Part shown: piece after piece, positions 1 to 6,125 of the stretch | Numbering within the stretch: the stretch's first letter is position 1 | Layout of the letters: the number at the start of each line of letters is the position of its first letter | Made by a program: the position numbers and the translations under genes | The notes under the pieces: model-generated | What the model saw: the letters and a program-made list of their open reading frames with translations, nothing else | Told to the model about the DNA's origin: nothing | Database searches by the model: none | From: CAZOKZ01 sp964580585 | GTDB taxonomy: Bacteria; Sumerlaeota; Sumerlaeia; SLMS01; JAHLLQ01 | Length of the DNA stretch: 12,469 nt | Direction of reading: 5' to 3' | Assembly: GCA_964580585.1 (NCBI GenBank) | Contig: CAZOKZ010000097.1 | Span: 1 to 12,469 of the forward strand

Positions 1-707
1 CGCTGGTTTGCGCGCTGTACCTGGGCAAACGTTACAATTATCCCAGCAATGAATTCGCTCCTCACAGCCTGGTGCTTTCCGCCATTGGCGCGGGTCTTCT
101 GTGGGTGGGCTGGTTCGGCTTCAACGCGGGCAGCGCACTGGCTGCCGACGGCACGGCGGCTTCGGCTTTTGCCGCCACGCACTTCTCTGCGGCAGGCGCA
201 GCGATTTCCTGGATGACCGCTGAATGGATTTCGCGCGGCAAACCCAGCTTACTGGGTGTGATCTCCGGTGCTGTGGCTGGTCTGGTCGGTGTGACCCCGG
301 CGGCGGGCTTCGTTTCCCCGGTCAGCGGCTTGATCATCGGTCTTGTCACCGGCGTTGTTTGTTTCGCAGCCGTCACGATGTTGAAACCCAAACTGGGCTT
401 CGACGACTCGCTCGACGTTTTCGGTGTTCACGGTGTGGGCGGTATCACGGGTGCGATCTTAACGGGCGTATTAGCAACCTCAGCATGGGGCGCTGGCGAA
501 GCCGGTCTGATCGATGGAAACCCCGGTCGCGTGGTACAGCAAATTCTCGCCGTCCTCGTCACTATTGTGCTCGCGGTAGTGGGCACCTACATCATCCTGC
601 TGGTGGTGGACAAAACCATCGGCATTCGCCCGACAACAGAAGACGAAATTACGGGTCTGGACGTCGTGGATCACGGCGAAGCGGGCTATCACAACTTGAC
701 GCCTTAA
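1..707 (+). CDS. amtB: Ammonium transporter (Amt/MEP/Rh family), C-terminal part; 5' end outside the window
   Basis: This is a membrane channel for ammonium/ammonia uptake, open at the window edge; the reading frame starts at base 3. Seen: the family signature PHSLVLSAIGAGLLWVGWFG followed by FNAGSAL, then several hydrophobic helices. DVFGVHGVGG contains a histidine codon at 429-431 that corresponds to the second pore 'twin' histidine (H318 of E. coli AmtB). The cytosolic tail ends GLDVVDHGEAGYHNL, which matches the conserved C-terminal regulatory tail of Amt proteins; in the family this tail mediates gating and GlnK binding. About 235 residues are visible, a little over half of a usual 400-450-residue protein. 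A strong terminator follows 31 bases after the stop, so the gene ends its transcript. Any glnK/glnB partner would have to lie upstream, since none follows. The family call is secure; the symbol is generic. Confidence 0.96.
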   Translation, partial: LVCALYLGKRYNYPSNEFAPHSLVLSAIGAGLLWVGWFGFNAGSALAADGTAASAFAATHFSAAGAAISWMTAEWISRGKPSLLGVISGAVAGLVGVTPAAGFVSPVSGLIIGLVTGVVCFAAVTMLKPKLGFDDSLDVFGVHGVGGITGAILTGVLATSAWGAGEAGLIDGNPGRVVQQILAVLVTIVLAVVGTYIILLVVDKTIGIRPTTEDEITGLDVVDHGEAGYHNLTP

Positions 708-737
708 TCTTTGAGCGGATCGAGTCGTCTTATACAA

Positions 738-782
738 AACCCCGGGAAGGCTTCGCTACCCTTCCCGGGGTTGGTTGTTTTT
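738..782 (+). terminator. Rho-independent terminator of the ammonium transporter gene
   Basis: A perfect 13-bp stem, AACCCCGGGAAGG (738-750) with CCTTCCCGGGGTT (760-772), closes a 9-base loop. A T-rich tail (GGTTGTTTTTA) follows on the plus strand. It lies 31 bases after the amt stop codon. The A residues before the stem give only a weak tail in the other direction. Confidence 0.88.
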
Positions 783-785
783 ATG

Positions 786-884
786 GAACGCTTTCAGCGT
801 TCAGATGGCTTGTGGACCATCTACCCAGGGCGCCGCGCTTCGCGCTTGCCCTGGGCTATCGGATTTTCAAGCCCTTCAGGCTTG
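786..884. repeat. Cluster of four short palindromes (REP-like intergenic element)
   Basis: Four hairpins follow one another within 99 bases. GAACGCT/AGCGTTC occupies 786-792 and 796-802. GATGG/CCATC occupies 804-808 and 817-821. CCCAGGGC/GCCCTGGG occupies 824-831 and 848-855, with an inner GCGC-TTC-GCGC at 835-845. CAAGCC/GGCTTG occupies 868-873 and 879-884. The order and wording (AACGCTTTCAGCGTT, then CCCAGGGC...GCCCTGGGCTAT, then a CAAGCC hairpin) resemble dispersed intergenic elements I recall from PVC-type genomes; that is recollection, not a search. It lies between the amt terminator and the end of the small minus-strand gene. Open frames across it (for example from 711) look like repeat translations, not genes. 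Confidence 0.6.
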
Positions 885-932
885 CTTTCTCTATGCACAA
901 GAGTCGTTCGTTTTCTGATTCAACCTGTGTTT

Positions 933-1244
933 TTAACGCTTTGTTCGCTTGTGGTCTCTGATTTTCCTGAGTTCGTCCAAGCGATATTCTTTTGATCTCC
1001 AAAAATGAGAAGAGGGGTTGGAAACATTGTTGTAATCTACATATTTCACATACTTTCTTTGCCCTAAAAACGTAAATCGGAAAATAAGAAATAGAACTGT
1101 ATAGCACCCAGCGAAGATGTAGAGAATGAAATCCAATCCGCGTAACGACTCGACATTGGAGAACGAAATGGTACCCCCTAATACCAATGAGAAAAAGGCA
1201 TAGAGAGACATACTTTTTGAAAATTTGCTGCTATACTTTTTCAT
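933..1244 (-). CDS. Small hypothetical membrane protein, two predicted transmembrane segments
   Basis: I do not recognise a family. The 103-residue product has a short basic N-terminus (MKKYSSKFSK), a hydrophobic stretch at about residues 12-29, and a second at about 39-62 (LDFILYIFAGCYTVLFLIF and on). It ends in a strongly charged cytoplasmic-looking tail (RSKEYRLDELRKIRDHKRTKR region). The DNA is visibly more AT-rich than the flanking genes, which could reflect recent acquisition. The ATG at 1244 lacks a strong Shine-Dalgarno; only a GGG-containing stretch precedes it. It starts 44 bases after the elbB stop on the same strand, so it could be read through from elbB. The protein-like pattern of hydrophobic segments followed by a basic tail supports a real gene, but it could be spurious. 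Confidence 0.45.
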   Translation of the reverse strand: MKKYSSKFSKSMSLYAFFSLVLGGTISFSNVESLRGLDFILYIFAGCYTVLFLIFRFTFLGQRKYVKYVDYNNVSNPSSHFWRSKEYRLDELRKIRDHKRTKR

Positions 1245-1288
1245 TCATCCCAAACCCTTGAGATGAGGCGTATAAATAAGTCTTTTGT

Positions 1289-1951
1289 TTACTTCACCCA
1301 CTCAATCACCTGTTTCACCAACTTCTCGATGCCAGTGGCGACGGCGCTGGGCGAGGCCGCGCCAAACATGTACGATGGAACGCTGACGACTTTGTTAGCT
1401 TCATCAATAGCAAGCGCATCCACGGAACATTTCACATGTTTTGCTCCCATGGCTTCGATGGCTGCAGCGGTGTCTTCGTCGTTGCCGATGGTGAGCGCGA
1501 CATTCTCGCCAAGCACTTTGGCGGCGACCACGGGGGCGATGCAGACGAACCCGAGCGGTTTGCCCGCGGCGTGAATTTCACGAATGAGGCGATCGACTTC
1601 CGGATGAACGCTGCAATTGGGTCCATCGACGGCAAACGAGCTGAGGTTTTTCGCTGCGCCGTATCCGCCAGGTAAAATCAATCCATCGAGTTGAGAAGCT
1701 TTAACCGTTTTTGCGCTACGCACCTTACCGCGCGCGATACGGGCCGATTCCACCAGCACGTTGCGCGTTTCACCAACCGCGGGTTCGCCTTTCAGGTGGT
1801 TGATCACGTGACGTTGGGGCACGTCTGGAGCGATGAACATCACGTTCGCTCCCGCTTTGTCGAGATAGAGAAGCGTGAAGACCGCTTCCTGGATTTCCGA
1901 GCCATCGAATACGCCGCAGCCGGAAAGCATGACACCAATTGTTTTCGCCAT
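1289..1951 (-). CDS. elbB: ElbB-type DJ-1/PfpI superfamily protein (isoprenoid-biosynthesis-associated glyoxalase-like)
   Basis: A 220-residue protein of the class I glutamine-amidotransferase-like/DJ-1 superfamily. Seen: MAKTIGVMLSGCGVFDGSEI at the N-terminus (the typical ElbB opening G-C-G-V-x-D-G-x-E-I), LDGLILPGGYGAAKNL at about 88-103, and the nucleophile-elbow motif GFVCIAP with Cys137. The length matches the family (about 217 in E. coli). Homologues are reported to have glyoxalase-type activity, and the name comes from a link to early isoprenoid synthesis; the physiological role is unsettled. The frame is open 18 codons further upstream, but I choose ATG 1951 because GAGGGAGT (complement of 1961-1968) lies 9 bases upstream and family similarity begins there. 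It is transcribed divergently from the pseudopilin-like gene, and the small membrane gene follows on the same strand. Confidence 0.93.
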   Translation of the reverse strand: MAKTIGVMLSGCGVFDGSEIQEAVFTLLYLDKAGANVMFIAPDVPQRHVINHLKGEPAVGETRNVLVESARIARGKVRSAKTVKASQLDGLILPGGYGAAKNLSSFAVDGPNCSVHPEVDRLIREIHAAGKPLGFVCIAPVVAAKVLGENVALTIGNDEDTAAAIEAMGAKHVKCSVDALAIDEANKVVSVPSYMFGAASPSAVATGIEKLVKQVIEWVK

Positions 1952-2195
1952 GATTGAGAGACTCCCTCTGGATTCAAGAACTGAGAACGGGGGCGATGCA
2001 GACAAGTGCGAGTTTTCTTGGCTGAATTTACCGAACGGGGCCTGCTCGACGCCAGCGTTTTTCCGGCGAGTTTTACTTTGGAACCGTCCACAAATCCGGC
2101 ACTCGCAGCGTTAATAGGGGAGGAGAGGAAAAATTCACCTCGCCACTGGGCTGTGATTTTGCTAAGAATGAGTAGTTAGAAGGGAGTTTGTCGCC
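1952..2195. other. Divergent spacer between elbB and the pseudopilin-like gene
   Basis: These 244 bases must hold promoters for both flanking genes. The visible elements are the two Shine-Dalgarno sequences: GAGGGAGT (minus, 1961-1968) for elbB and AGGGAG (plus, 2181-2186) for the downstream gene. I cannot pick convincing -35/-10 pairs by eye, and no stable hairpin stands out. Confidence 0.4.
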
Positions 2196-2579
2196 ATGAT
2201 TCGTCGTCCCAAATCCCAACGAGGCATTGCGCTGCTGTCGATGATTCTGGCATTGGCGATTGTCGGTATTTTAACGGGTCTGTACATGGGACCGGCTGGG
2301 ACGCCTGCCGCGCCCGGAGCCAAACCATGGCCGCAGGTTCAAACGGACCGTGCGCGTAGTTCGGTGTGTGTGGCAAACCGCAACACGGCAAAAACGCAAC
2401 TGATCATGGACCAGATCGACAATTACCACGCGTCGAAAACACCGCAGGGTATGATCGCGACGGCGAAAAAACTCCCGAGCTGCCCCGGCGAAGGGAAATT
2501 TTACATCGCGGGAAACGAAGAAATCCTCTGCACCCAGCATATCGAGACGCCGAAGTTTCACGAGATGCTGAATTTGTAA
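2196..2579 (+). CDS. Pseudopilin-like protein with type IV pilin N-terminus
   Basis: The 127-residue protein begins MIRRPKSQRGIALLSMILAL. This fits a prepilin: a short basic leader, then G10|I11, then about 20 hydrophobic residues (11-31) ending in VGILTGLYM. The usual Glu at mature position +5 is replaced by Ser15. After a Pro/Ala-rich linker (32-48) come a CVANRNTAKTQLIMDQI helix and then KKLPSCPGEGKFYIAG followed by EEILCTQH. That arrangement, C96-P-G-x-G and C112 near a His, resembles the C-terminal loop of small ComGC/PilA-like pilins, where the two cysteines may pair; a third Cys is at 58. AGGGAG (2181-2186) lies 9 bases before the ATG. It is probably membrane-anchored or part of a pilus/type II secretion fibre; no assembly genes are in the window. 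It ends 3 bases from the converging ATP-grasp gene. Confidence 0.72.
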   Translation: MIRRPKSQRGIALLSMILALAIVGILTGLYMGPAGTPAAPGAKPWPQVQTDRARSSVCVANRNTAKTQLIMDQIDNYHASKTPQGMIATAKKLPSCPGEGKFYIAGNEEILCTQHIETPKFHEMLNL

Positions 2580-2582
2580 CGA

Positions 2583-3854
2583 TCAGGGTTTGAATTCGGC
2601 AGAACGCTTGAATTTACTCCGCAACGACATCCCCGGTTTCAACCCCAACGCGCGTCTTGCGGGCGCTTTCACTCGATTCAGCGCCATGGCACGCAGCATC
2701 TTTTTGTAATTGCCGCCTAGCGCTGGGTCATCGGTAGGGTAGTCGATCCAGGATTCTCGTCCAAACCATCGTTTGGCAAATTCCAGCAGCGATTCTTCGC
2801 TTACCGAACGCATCAGGTCCTGCGGGAACATGGCAACGGTGCATTCGGGTAAATCCTGTCTGGGAATTTGCACGAACGGTTCATCGGTAATGAATGATGC
2901 CAGCACTCGTTTCCAATCCAACCCCTGATTTCCGAACAAGTGTATCCCCGATCCCGGACGCGAGTTCATCTCAATCAGATAAAGGTCCCCGGTGCCTTCT
3001 TCAATCAACAAGTCCTGACATCCGAATCCGTGAAATCCGGTGATTTCTCCGATACGACGATGCAACTCTTCAATTTCTGGCATTACAAGCGATCGGCGAA
3101 AACACGACGGACCGAATTTTCCTGGATACGCGCGTTCTTTGTACCAACTCCCGAACATGATCGGGCGACCTCGGTGATAGAGAGCTTCGGTTACTGCATT
3201 ACGTCCCACAACGAATTGTTGGATGATCGCTCGAGGGCTTTCGGGATCGGTCAGTGTGGACTCATGCAACGTTCTCTCGGTCTCAAAAACTTGAATACCT
3301 TTTCCTGCGTGCCCATCGATGGGTTTACGAATAATGGGAAAACCGATTTCGCGCGCGGCGGCGAGTTGCTCTTCTTGCGAATTAGCAATTCGAGTGCGTG
3401 GAATGCGAATCCCTTGGTGCTGCATTTCCAGATAGAATTTATCTTTATGAACGATGGTTTCAAAAATTTCAGGGGCGAATGGAAACCAATTCTTCACCCA
3501 TGATTCTTCCAGGAACGGTTGGATTGCGTGAATGGTGGGATCGTCTTCTAAAATCACCCACGCAAAACGGTTGGGGTGTTCGGTAAGAAAAGCGTGCAAT
3601 CGTTCGATGATCCCCTGGGGCGAGGCATCGACTTCGATGCGTTCGTCGATATGCCTGGACATCCAAACGGGCACGTTGGGCGGCGCCATGACGACAACGC
3701 GAAAACCCGCTTGGCGAAACACCCAAGGTTGGCGGGCCAATCCCATCATATAACAACTGCTGACCAGCAGGATTTCCGGTTTTGAACGATCAACCAATGG
3801 CGCACTACCCATGCAGGAGTCCGTTTGCACGATGACAAATGATAGGTGCTGCAT
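2583..3854 (-). CDS. ATP-grasp family enzyme, substrate unknown
   Basis: The 423-residue protein has the order of an ATP-grasp ligase. An N-terminal Rossmann-like pre-grasp region spans about 26-125 (EILLVSSCYMMGLARQPWVF, FRVVVMAPP). FETIVHKDKF (131-140) precedes the grasp fold. GFPIIRKPIDGHAGKGIQVF (171-190) carries the probable ATP-contacting Lys177 and a glycine-rich loop. CQDLLIEEGTGDLYLIEMNSRPG holds the Mg-binding acidic residues (around D281 and E295, N297). Such folds couple ATP cleavage to ligation of a carboxylate with an amine; the acceptor cannot be read from the sequence. The C-terminal about 90 residues (330-423) are end-basic and unfamiliar. ATG 3854 has no clear Shine-Dalgarno, and Met15 (3812) is an alternative. 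It lies alone on its strand, convergent with the pseudopilin-like gene and downstream of a terminator. Confidence 0.82.
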   Translation of the reverse strand: MQHLSFVIVQTDSCMGSAPLVDRSKPEILLVSSCYMMGLARQPWVFRQAGFRVVVMAPPNVPVWMSRHIDERIEVDASPQGIIERLHAFLTEHPNRFAWVILEDDPTIHAIQPFLEESWVKNWFPFAPEIFETIVHKDKFYLEMQHQGIRIPRTRIANSQEEQLAAAREIGFPIIRKPIDGHAGKGIQVFETERTLHESTLTDPESPRAIIQQFVVGRNAVTEALYHRGRPIMFGSWYKERAYPGKFGPSCFRRSLVMPEIEELHRRIGEITGFHGFGCQDLLIEEGTGDLYLIEMNSRPGSGIHLFGNQGLDWKRVLASFITDEPFVQIPRQDLPECTVAMFPQDLMRSVSEESLLEFAKRWFGRESWIDYPTDDPALGGNYKKMLRAMALNRVKAPARRALGLKPGMSLRSKFKRSAEFKP

Positions 3855-3893
3855 ACATCAACGGTGGGGGTGGAAGAAAGCCTTAAACACGAA

Positions 3894-3921
3894 GACGCCT
3901 TTCCTGGAGATGAAAGGCGTC
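3894..3921 (-). terminator. Rho-independent terminator of the secreted Asp-box protein gene
   Basis: A perfect 10-bp stem, GACGCCTTTC (3894-3903) with GAAAGGCGTC (3912-3921), closes an 8-base loop. On the minus strand it is followed by TTCGTGTTT. It lies 50 bases after the stop at 3972, so it fits the gene that ends there and isolates it from the ATP-grasp gene downstream. The tail is only moderately T-rich. Confidence 0.65.
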
Positions 3922-3971
3922 CCGTGCCCTCTTGCACGATGATGGTTGGGTGTCAGGATGAAGTTTTTAGT

Positions 3972-5726
3972 TTAGTTTACATTCACAAAGAAATCGGTGC
4001 CGCCGTTGTTGTCCCAGTGCGATGCGCCGTTTCCGTCGATGACTTCGATCGCATATTGAATCGTGTCGCCCGAATTGAACGTGCCCATATCCACGTGCCA
4101 CCAATCGTTGTTGCCGATCACGTCGCTGAAGCTCATCGCTTCCGATGCCCACGCGCCGCCATTGACCGAGTAAACCACGCGAGCCGACACGGCATTACCC
4201 GCCGGGTACGATTCGATGTTGATCCAAAGATTGTCTTCCGCTGTGACGTTGCCATTGAACGGCCAGTTGTAGGCGTTTCCAACCCACTCGATGGGACCGC
4301 CGATGCTGCCAGCCGGTCCGCCTTCGACGGTGTAGTATTGGCCTTCGTTGTTGACCAGTAGAACGATGGTGTCGCCGTCACGCACGTCCTGCGTCACCCA
4401 GTAATTGTCGGTGCCCGCATTTTGAGCTTCACTCCAGGTGGCACCGTTGTCGGTGCTGGTGCGCCAGACGCGTTGACCGTTAACCGAGGTCACGAGCACG
4501 AGACCCGCTGAGGTAGGCTGGAGAGCGAATGCGCTGGTGTTGCCTTCATGCACGAGTGCCGGGGCGGACCAGGCGCTGGCAGCGGTGCGTGTCGAGGCGT
4601 AGAGTCCACCACCCGCCGGACCGGTGTTGTAGGAAATGTTTGTCAGCACGTTGCCCATGTCGGCGGCAAGTTGTGTGGCCTGGCCTGGGATGACTTCTGT
4701 GGACCATGTGGCGCCCGAATCGACGCTTTGGTGGTAACGATATGTGGTGAAACCGCCGTACCAGGATTGCTGCATCGTTGTCAGGAAAACGTTTCGCCCG
4801 CGAACGACGAGGTCTTTGGGATAAGCCGTTGTTTTGTAGCTGCTCACCGTGGTGATATCGGCGGCGGGCTCGAAAGCGGTGGCGTCTTTGTGCTTGCGCA
4901 TCAGCTTGATCCGCGACGTTTCCGGCGCGGTGAAATCGTTGAACGCGCAATAAACGTAATCCGCGTCGGCATAGAGGTTTGCGTAGCGCGCGACCGGCGA
5001 GAAAATGCCGAGGTGCTGAATCGGAGCCGACCACGTCTGGCCGTCGTCGGTGCTGCGGATATAGGAAGAAGAGTAGGAATTTTCCATGTCTTGCAGGAAC
5101 ACATGGATACCGCTCTCGGAAACCGCGATAGAAGGATACATGCCGTAATCATCGAGCACGACCGGCGCCGTCCAGGCGCCTCCCGTTTTTTTCGACAGGT
5201 AAACCTTGGGGGTTTGCGGATAATCGCCTTCGGTCCACACGGCATACGTCGTGCCGTTGTAGGCTGCGATATCGAATCCGTAGGCATAACCATTCGTTGG
5301 CAACGCAGAGGGTGCGCTCCAGGCGTAGTTTACCGTTCCGGAAGGTACCGTGAAGCTGTAGTTCGCGCCATTGGCGCTGTCCCAGATGTTGCCGCCTACG
5401 TTGTCGTAGCCATGGAAGTAGAACGTGACGTTCGAGCCAGCCTCGAAAGAAGCGTCCGGCGTGAATTGCCACTTCGAGTTACCGTCCACATTGCCCGTAT
5501 AGGACATGGGATACAGCGTCCAGGGACCGTTATCGACTTTGACGCCGACCTCGGCATTCAATCCGAAGTAGTCCTGGTTCATCAAAATGCTAAACGATCC
5601 CGGGTTGCCCGCAGTGTGACGTTGGAGGCCGCCATAAACGCCCATCCAGGTGGGAATAGCGCTGGCAGCCGATGCCAAAGTCAGTGCAGCGGTGGTGAGA
5701 ATCGTGTTGCGGAAGTTGGTTTTCAT
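3972..5726 (-). CDS. Secreted Asp-box (BNR) beta-propeller protein with N- and C-terminal carbohydrate-binding-like domains
   Basis: The 584-residue exported protein has a signal peptide MKTNFRNTILTTAALTLASA ending ASA with cleavage likely after A23. Residues about 27-127 form a beta-sandwich-like domain (VKVDNGPWTLYPMS, SNVTFYFHGYDNVGG, WDSANGANYSFTV). Residues about 135-465 form a propeller with three clear Asp-boxes: STDDGQTW (225-232), SVDSGATW (334-341) and STDNGATW (424-431). Residues about 478-583 repeat the N-terminal theme (VVYSVNGGAWASEAMS, GDTIQYAIEVIDGNG, HWDNNGGTDFFVNV), reminiscent of CBM25/26-type starch-binding modules. Asp-boxes are structural, and I cannot identify the sialidase Arg triad, so catalysis is unproven; glycan binding or sensing is equally possible. 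GGGGAA (complement of 5734-5739) is 7 bases upstream of the ATG. It is monocistronic, with its own terminator. Confidence 0.85.
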   Translation of the reverse strand: MKTNFRNTILTTAALTLASAASAIPTWMGVYGGLQRHTAGNPGSFSILMNQDYFGLNAEVGVKVDNGPWTLYPMSYTGNVDGNSKWQFTPDASFEAGSNVTFYFHGYDNVGGNIWDSANGANYSFTVPSGTVNYAWSAPSALPTNGYAYGFDIAAYNGTTYAVWTEGDYPQTPKVYLSKKTGGAWTAPVVLDDYGMYPSIAVSESGIHVFLQDMENSYSSSYIRSTDDGQTWSAPIQHLGIFSPVARYANLYADADYVYCAFNDFTAPETSRIKLMRKHKDATAFEPAADITTVSSYKTTAYPKDLVVRGRNVFLTTMQQSWYGGFTTYRYHQSVDSGATWSTEVIPGQATQLAADMGNVLTNISYNTGPAGGGLYASTRTAASAWSAPALVHEGNTSAFALQPTSAGLVLVTSVNGQRVWRTSTDNGATWSEAQNAGTDNYWVTQDVRDGDTIVLLVNNEGQYYTVEGGPAGSIGGPIEWVGNAYNWPFNGNVTAEDNLWINIESYPAGNAVSARVVYSVNGGAWASEAMSFSDVIGNNDWWHVDMGTFNSGDTIQYAIEVIDGNGASHWDNNGGTDFFVNVN

Positions 5727-5741
5727 GTTGGTGTTCCCCGT

Positions 5742-5760
5742 GAAATAAAGTTTTTATTTC
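5742..5760 (-). promoter_or_regulatory. Leader hairpin just upstream of the secreted-protein Shine-Dalgarno
   Basis: GAAATAAA (5742-5749) and TTTATTTC (5753-5760) form a perfect 8-bp, mostly A-U stem with a 3-base loop. It ends 2 bases before the GGGGAA ribosome site on the transcript. Weak and AT-only, it may affect leader stability or be an operator; chance is possible. Confidence 0.35.
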
Positions 5761-5847
5761 GTTCTTGGTCGCGACCCGCCTTTTCGAGGTCGAATCGCGT
5801 TTTCGTTGGGTGCGGCCAAGGGGGTAAGGGCATCGCGGGGGCTGAGT

Positions 5848-5867
5848 CACTACCAGAATCGGTAGTG
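5848..5867. promoter_or_regulatory. Dyad CACTACC-N6-GGTAGTG, possible operator
   Basis: A perfect 7-bp inverted repeat with a 6-base spacer (AGAATC) lies about 120 bases upstream of the secreted-protein start and beside the AT-rich core. The spacer itself has an inverted partner, GATTCT, at 5876-5881. The position suits a regulator-binding site on the edge of the divergent promoter region. No regulator gene is nearby, so this is only a candidate. Confidence 0.3.
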
Positions 5868-6125
5868 GAGGGGCGGATTCTATAAACGTTTTTATATAAA
5901 ATTTTATCTCCCCATAATAATTTTATACAAACGAATCCCGATAATTCTTGGGGCGGAAAATCAGGGTTTTTGCTCACTCCATCGCGGATGCATGATTTTC
6001 TTGCGGTTACAACTCGCGTTTGCAACCGTCGGTATCTCGCCCGTTTTTTATCGAAATCAAAAGGGTTGAGGCGCTGACACATATTTCATCAGAATGATTC
6101 ATCTCGTTTGAGGCGATATTTTTTT

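Larger units (their letters stand above)
5727..6125. promoter_or_regulatory. 399-base divergent spacer with AT-rich promoter-like core and dyads
   Basis: No gene is supported here. It separates the divergent secreted-protein gene (minus) from the fused ABC transporter gene (plus). Positions about 5879-5945 are strikingly AT-rich (TATAAACGTTTTTATATAAA and further TATA-like runs) and are the likely promoter zone. I could not choose one -35/-10 pair with good matches. Other visible structures are a hairpin at 5742-5760, a dyad at 5848-5867 and a 10-bp palindrome GGTCGCGACC at 5767-5776. The open frame on the minus strand at 5723-6082 has no protein-like character. Confidence 0.45.

Noticed and set aside
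224..961. Plus-strand open frame of 245 codons
   Set aside because: It is out of frame with the ammonium transporter and then runs through the terminator and the palindrome cluster; the product is Arg/Cys-rich and not protein-like.
3972..5726. Calling the secreted protein a sialidase (neuraminidase)
   Set aside because: Asp-boxes occur in many non-sialidase propellers, and I could not locate the Arg triad and nucleophilic Tyr with confidence.
4548..5885. Plus-strand open frame of 445 codons
   Set aside because: It lies antisense to the secreted Asp-box gene, which has a signal peptide, three Asp-boxes, a Shine-Dalgarno and a terminator. The antisense product is Arg/Val/Gly-rich without domains.
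6108..6125. Upstream TTG start for the fused transporter
   Set aside because: No ribosome site precedes it, while GAGG at 6110-6113 serves ATG 6126, where ATPase family similarity begins.
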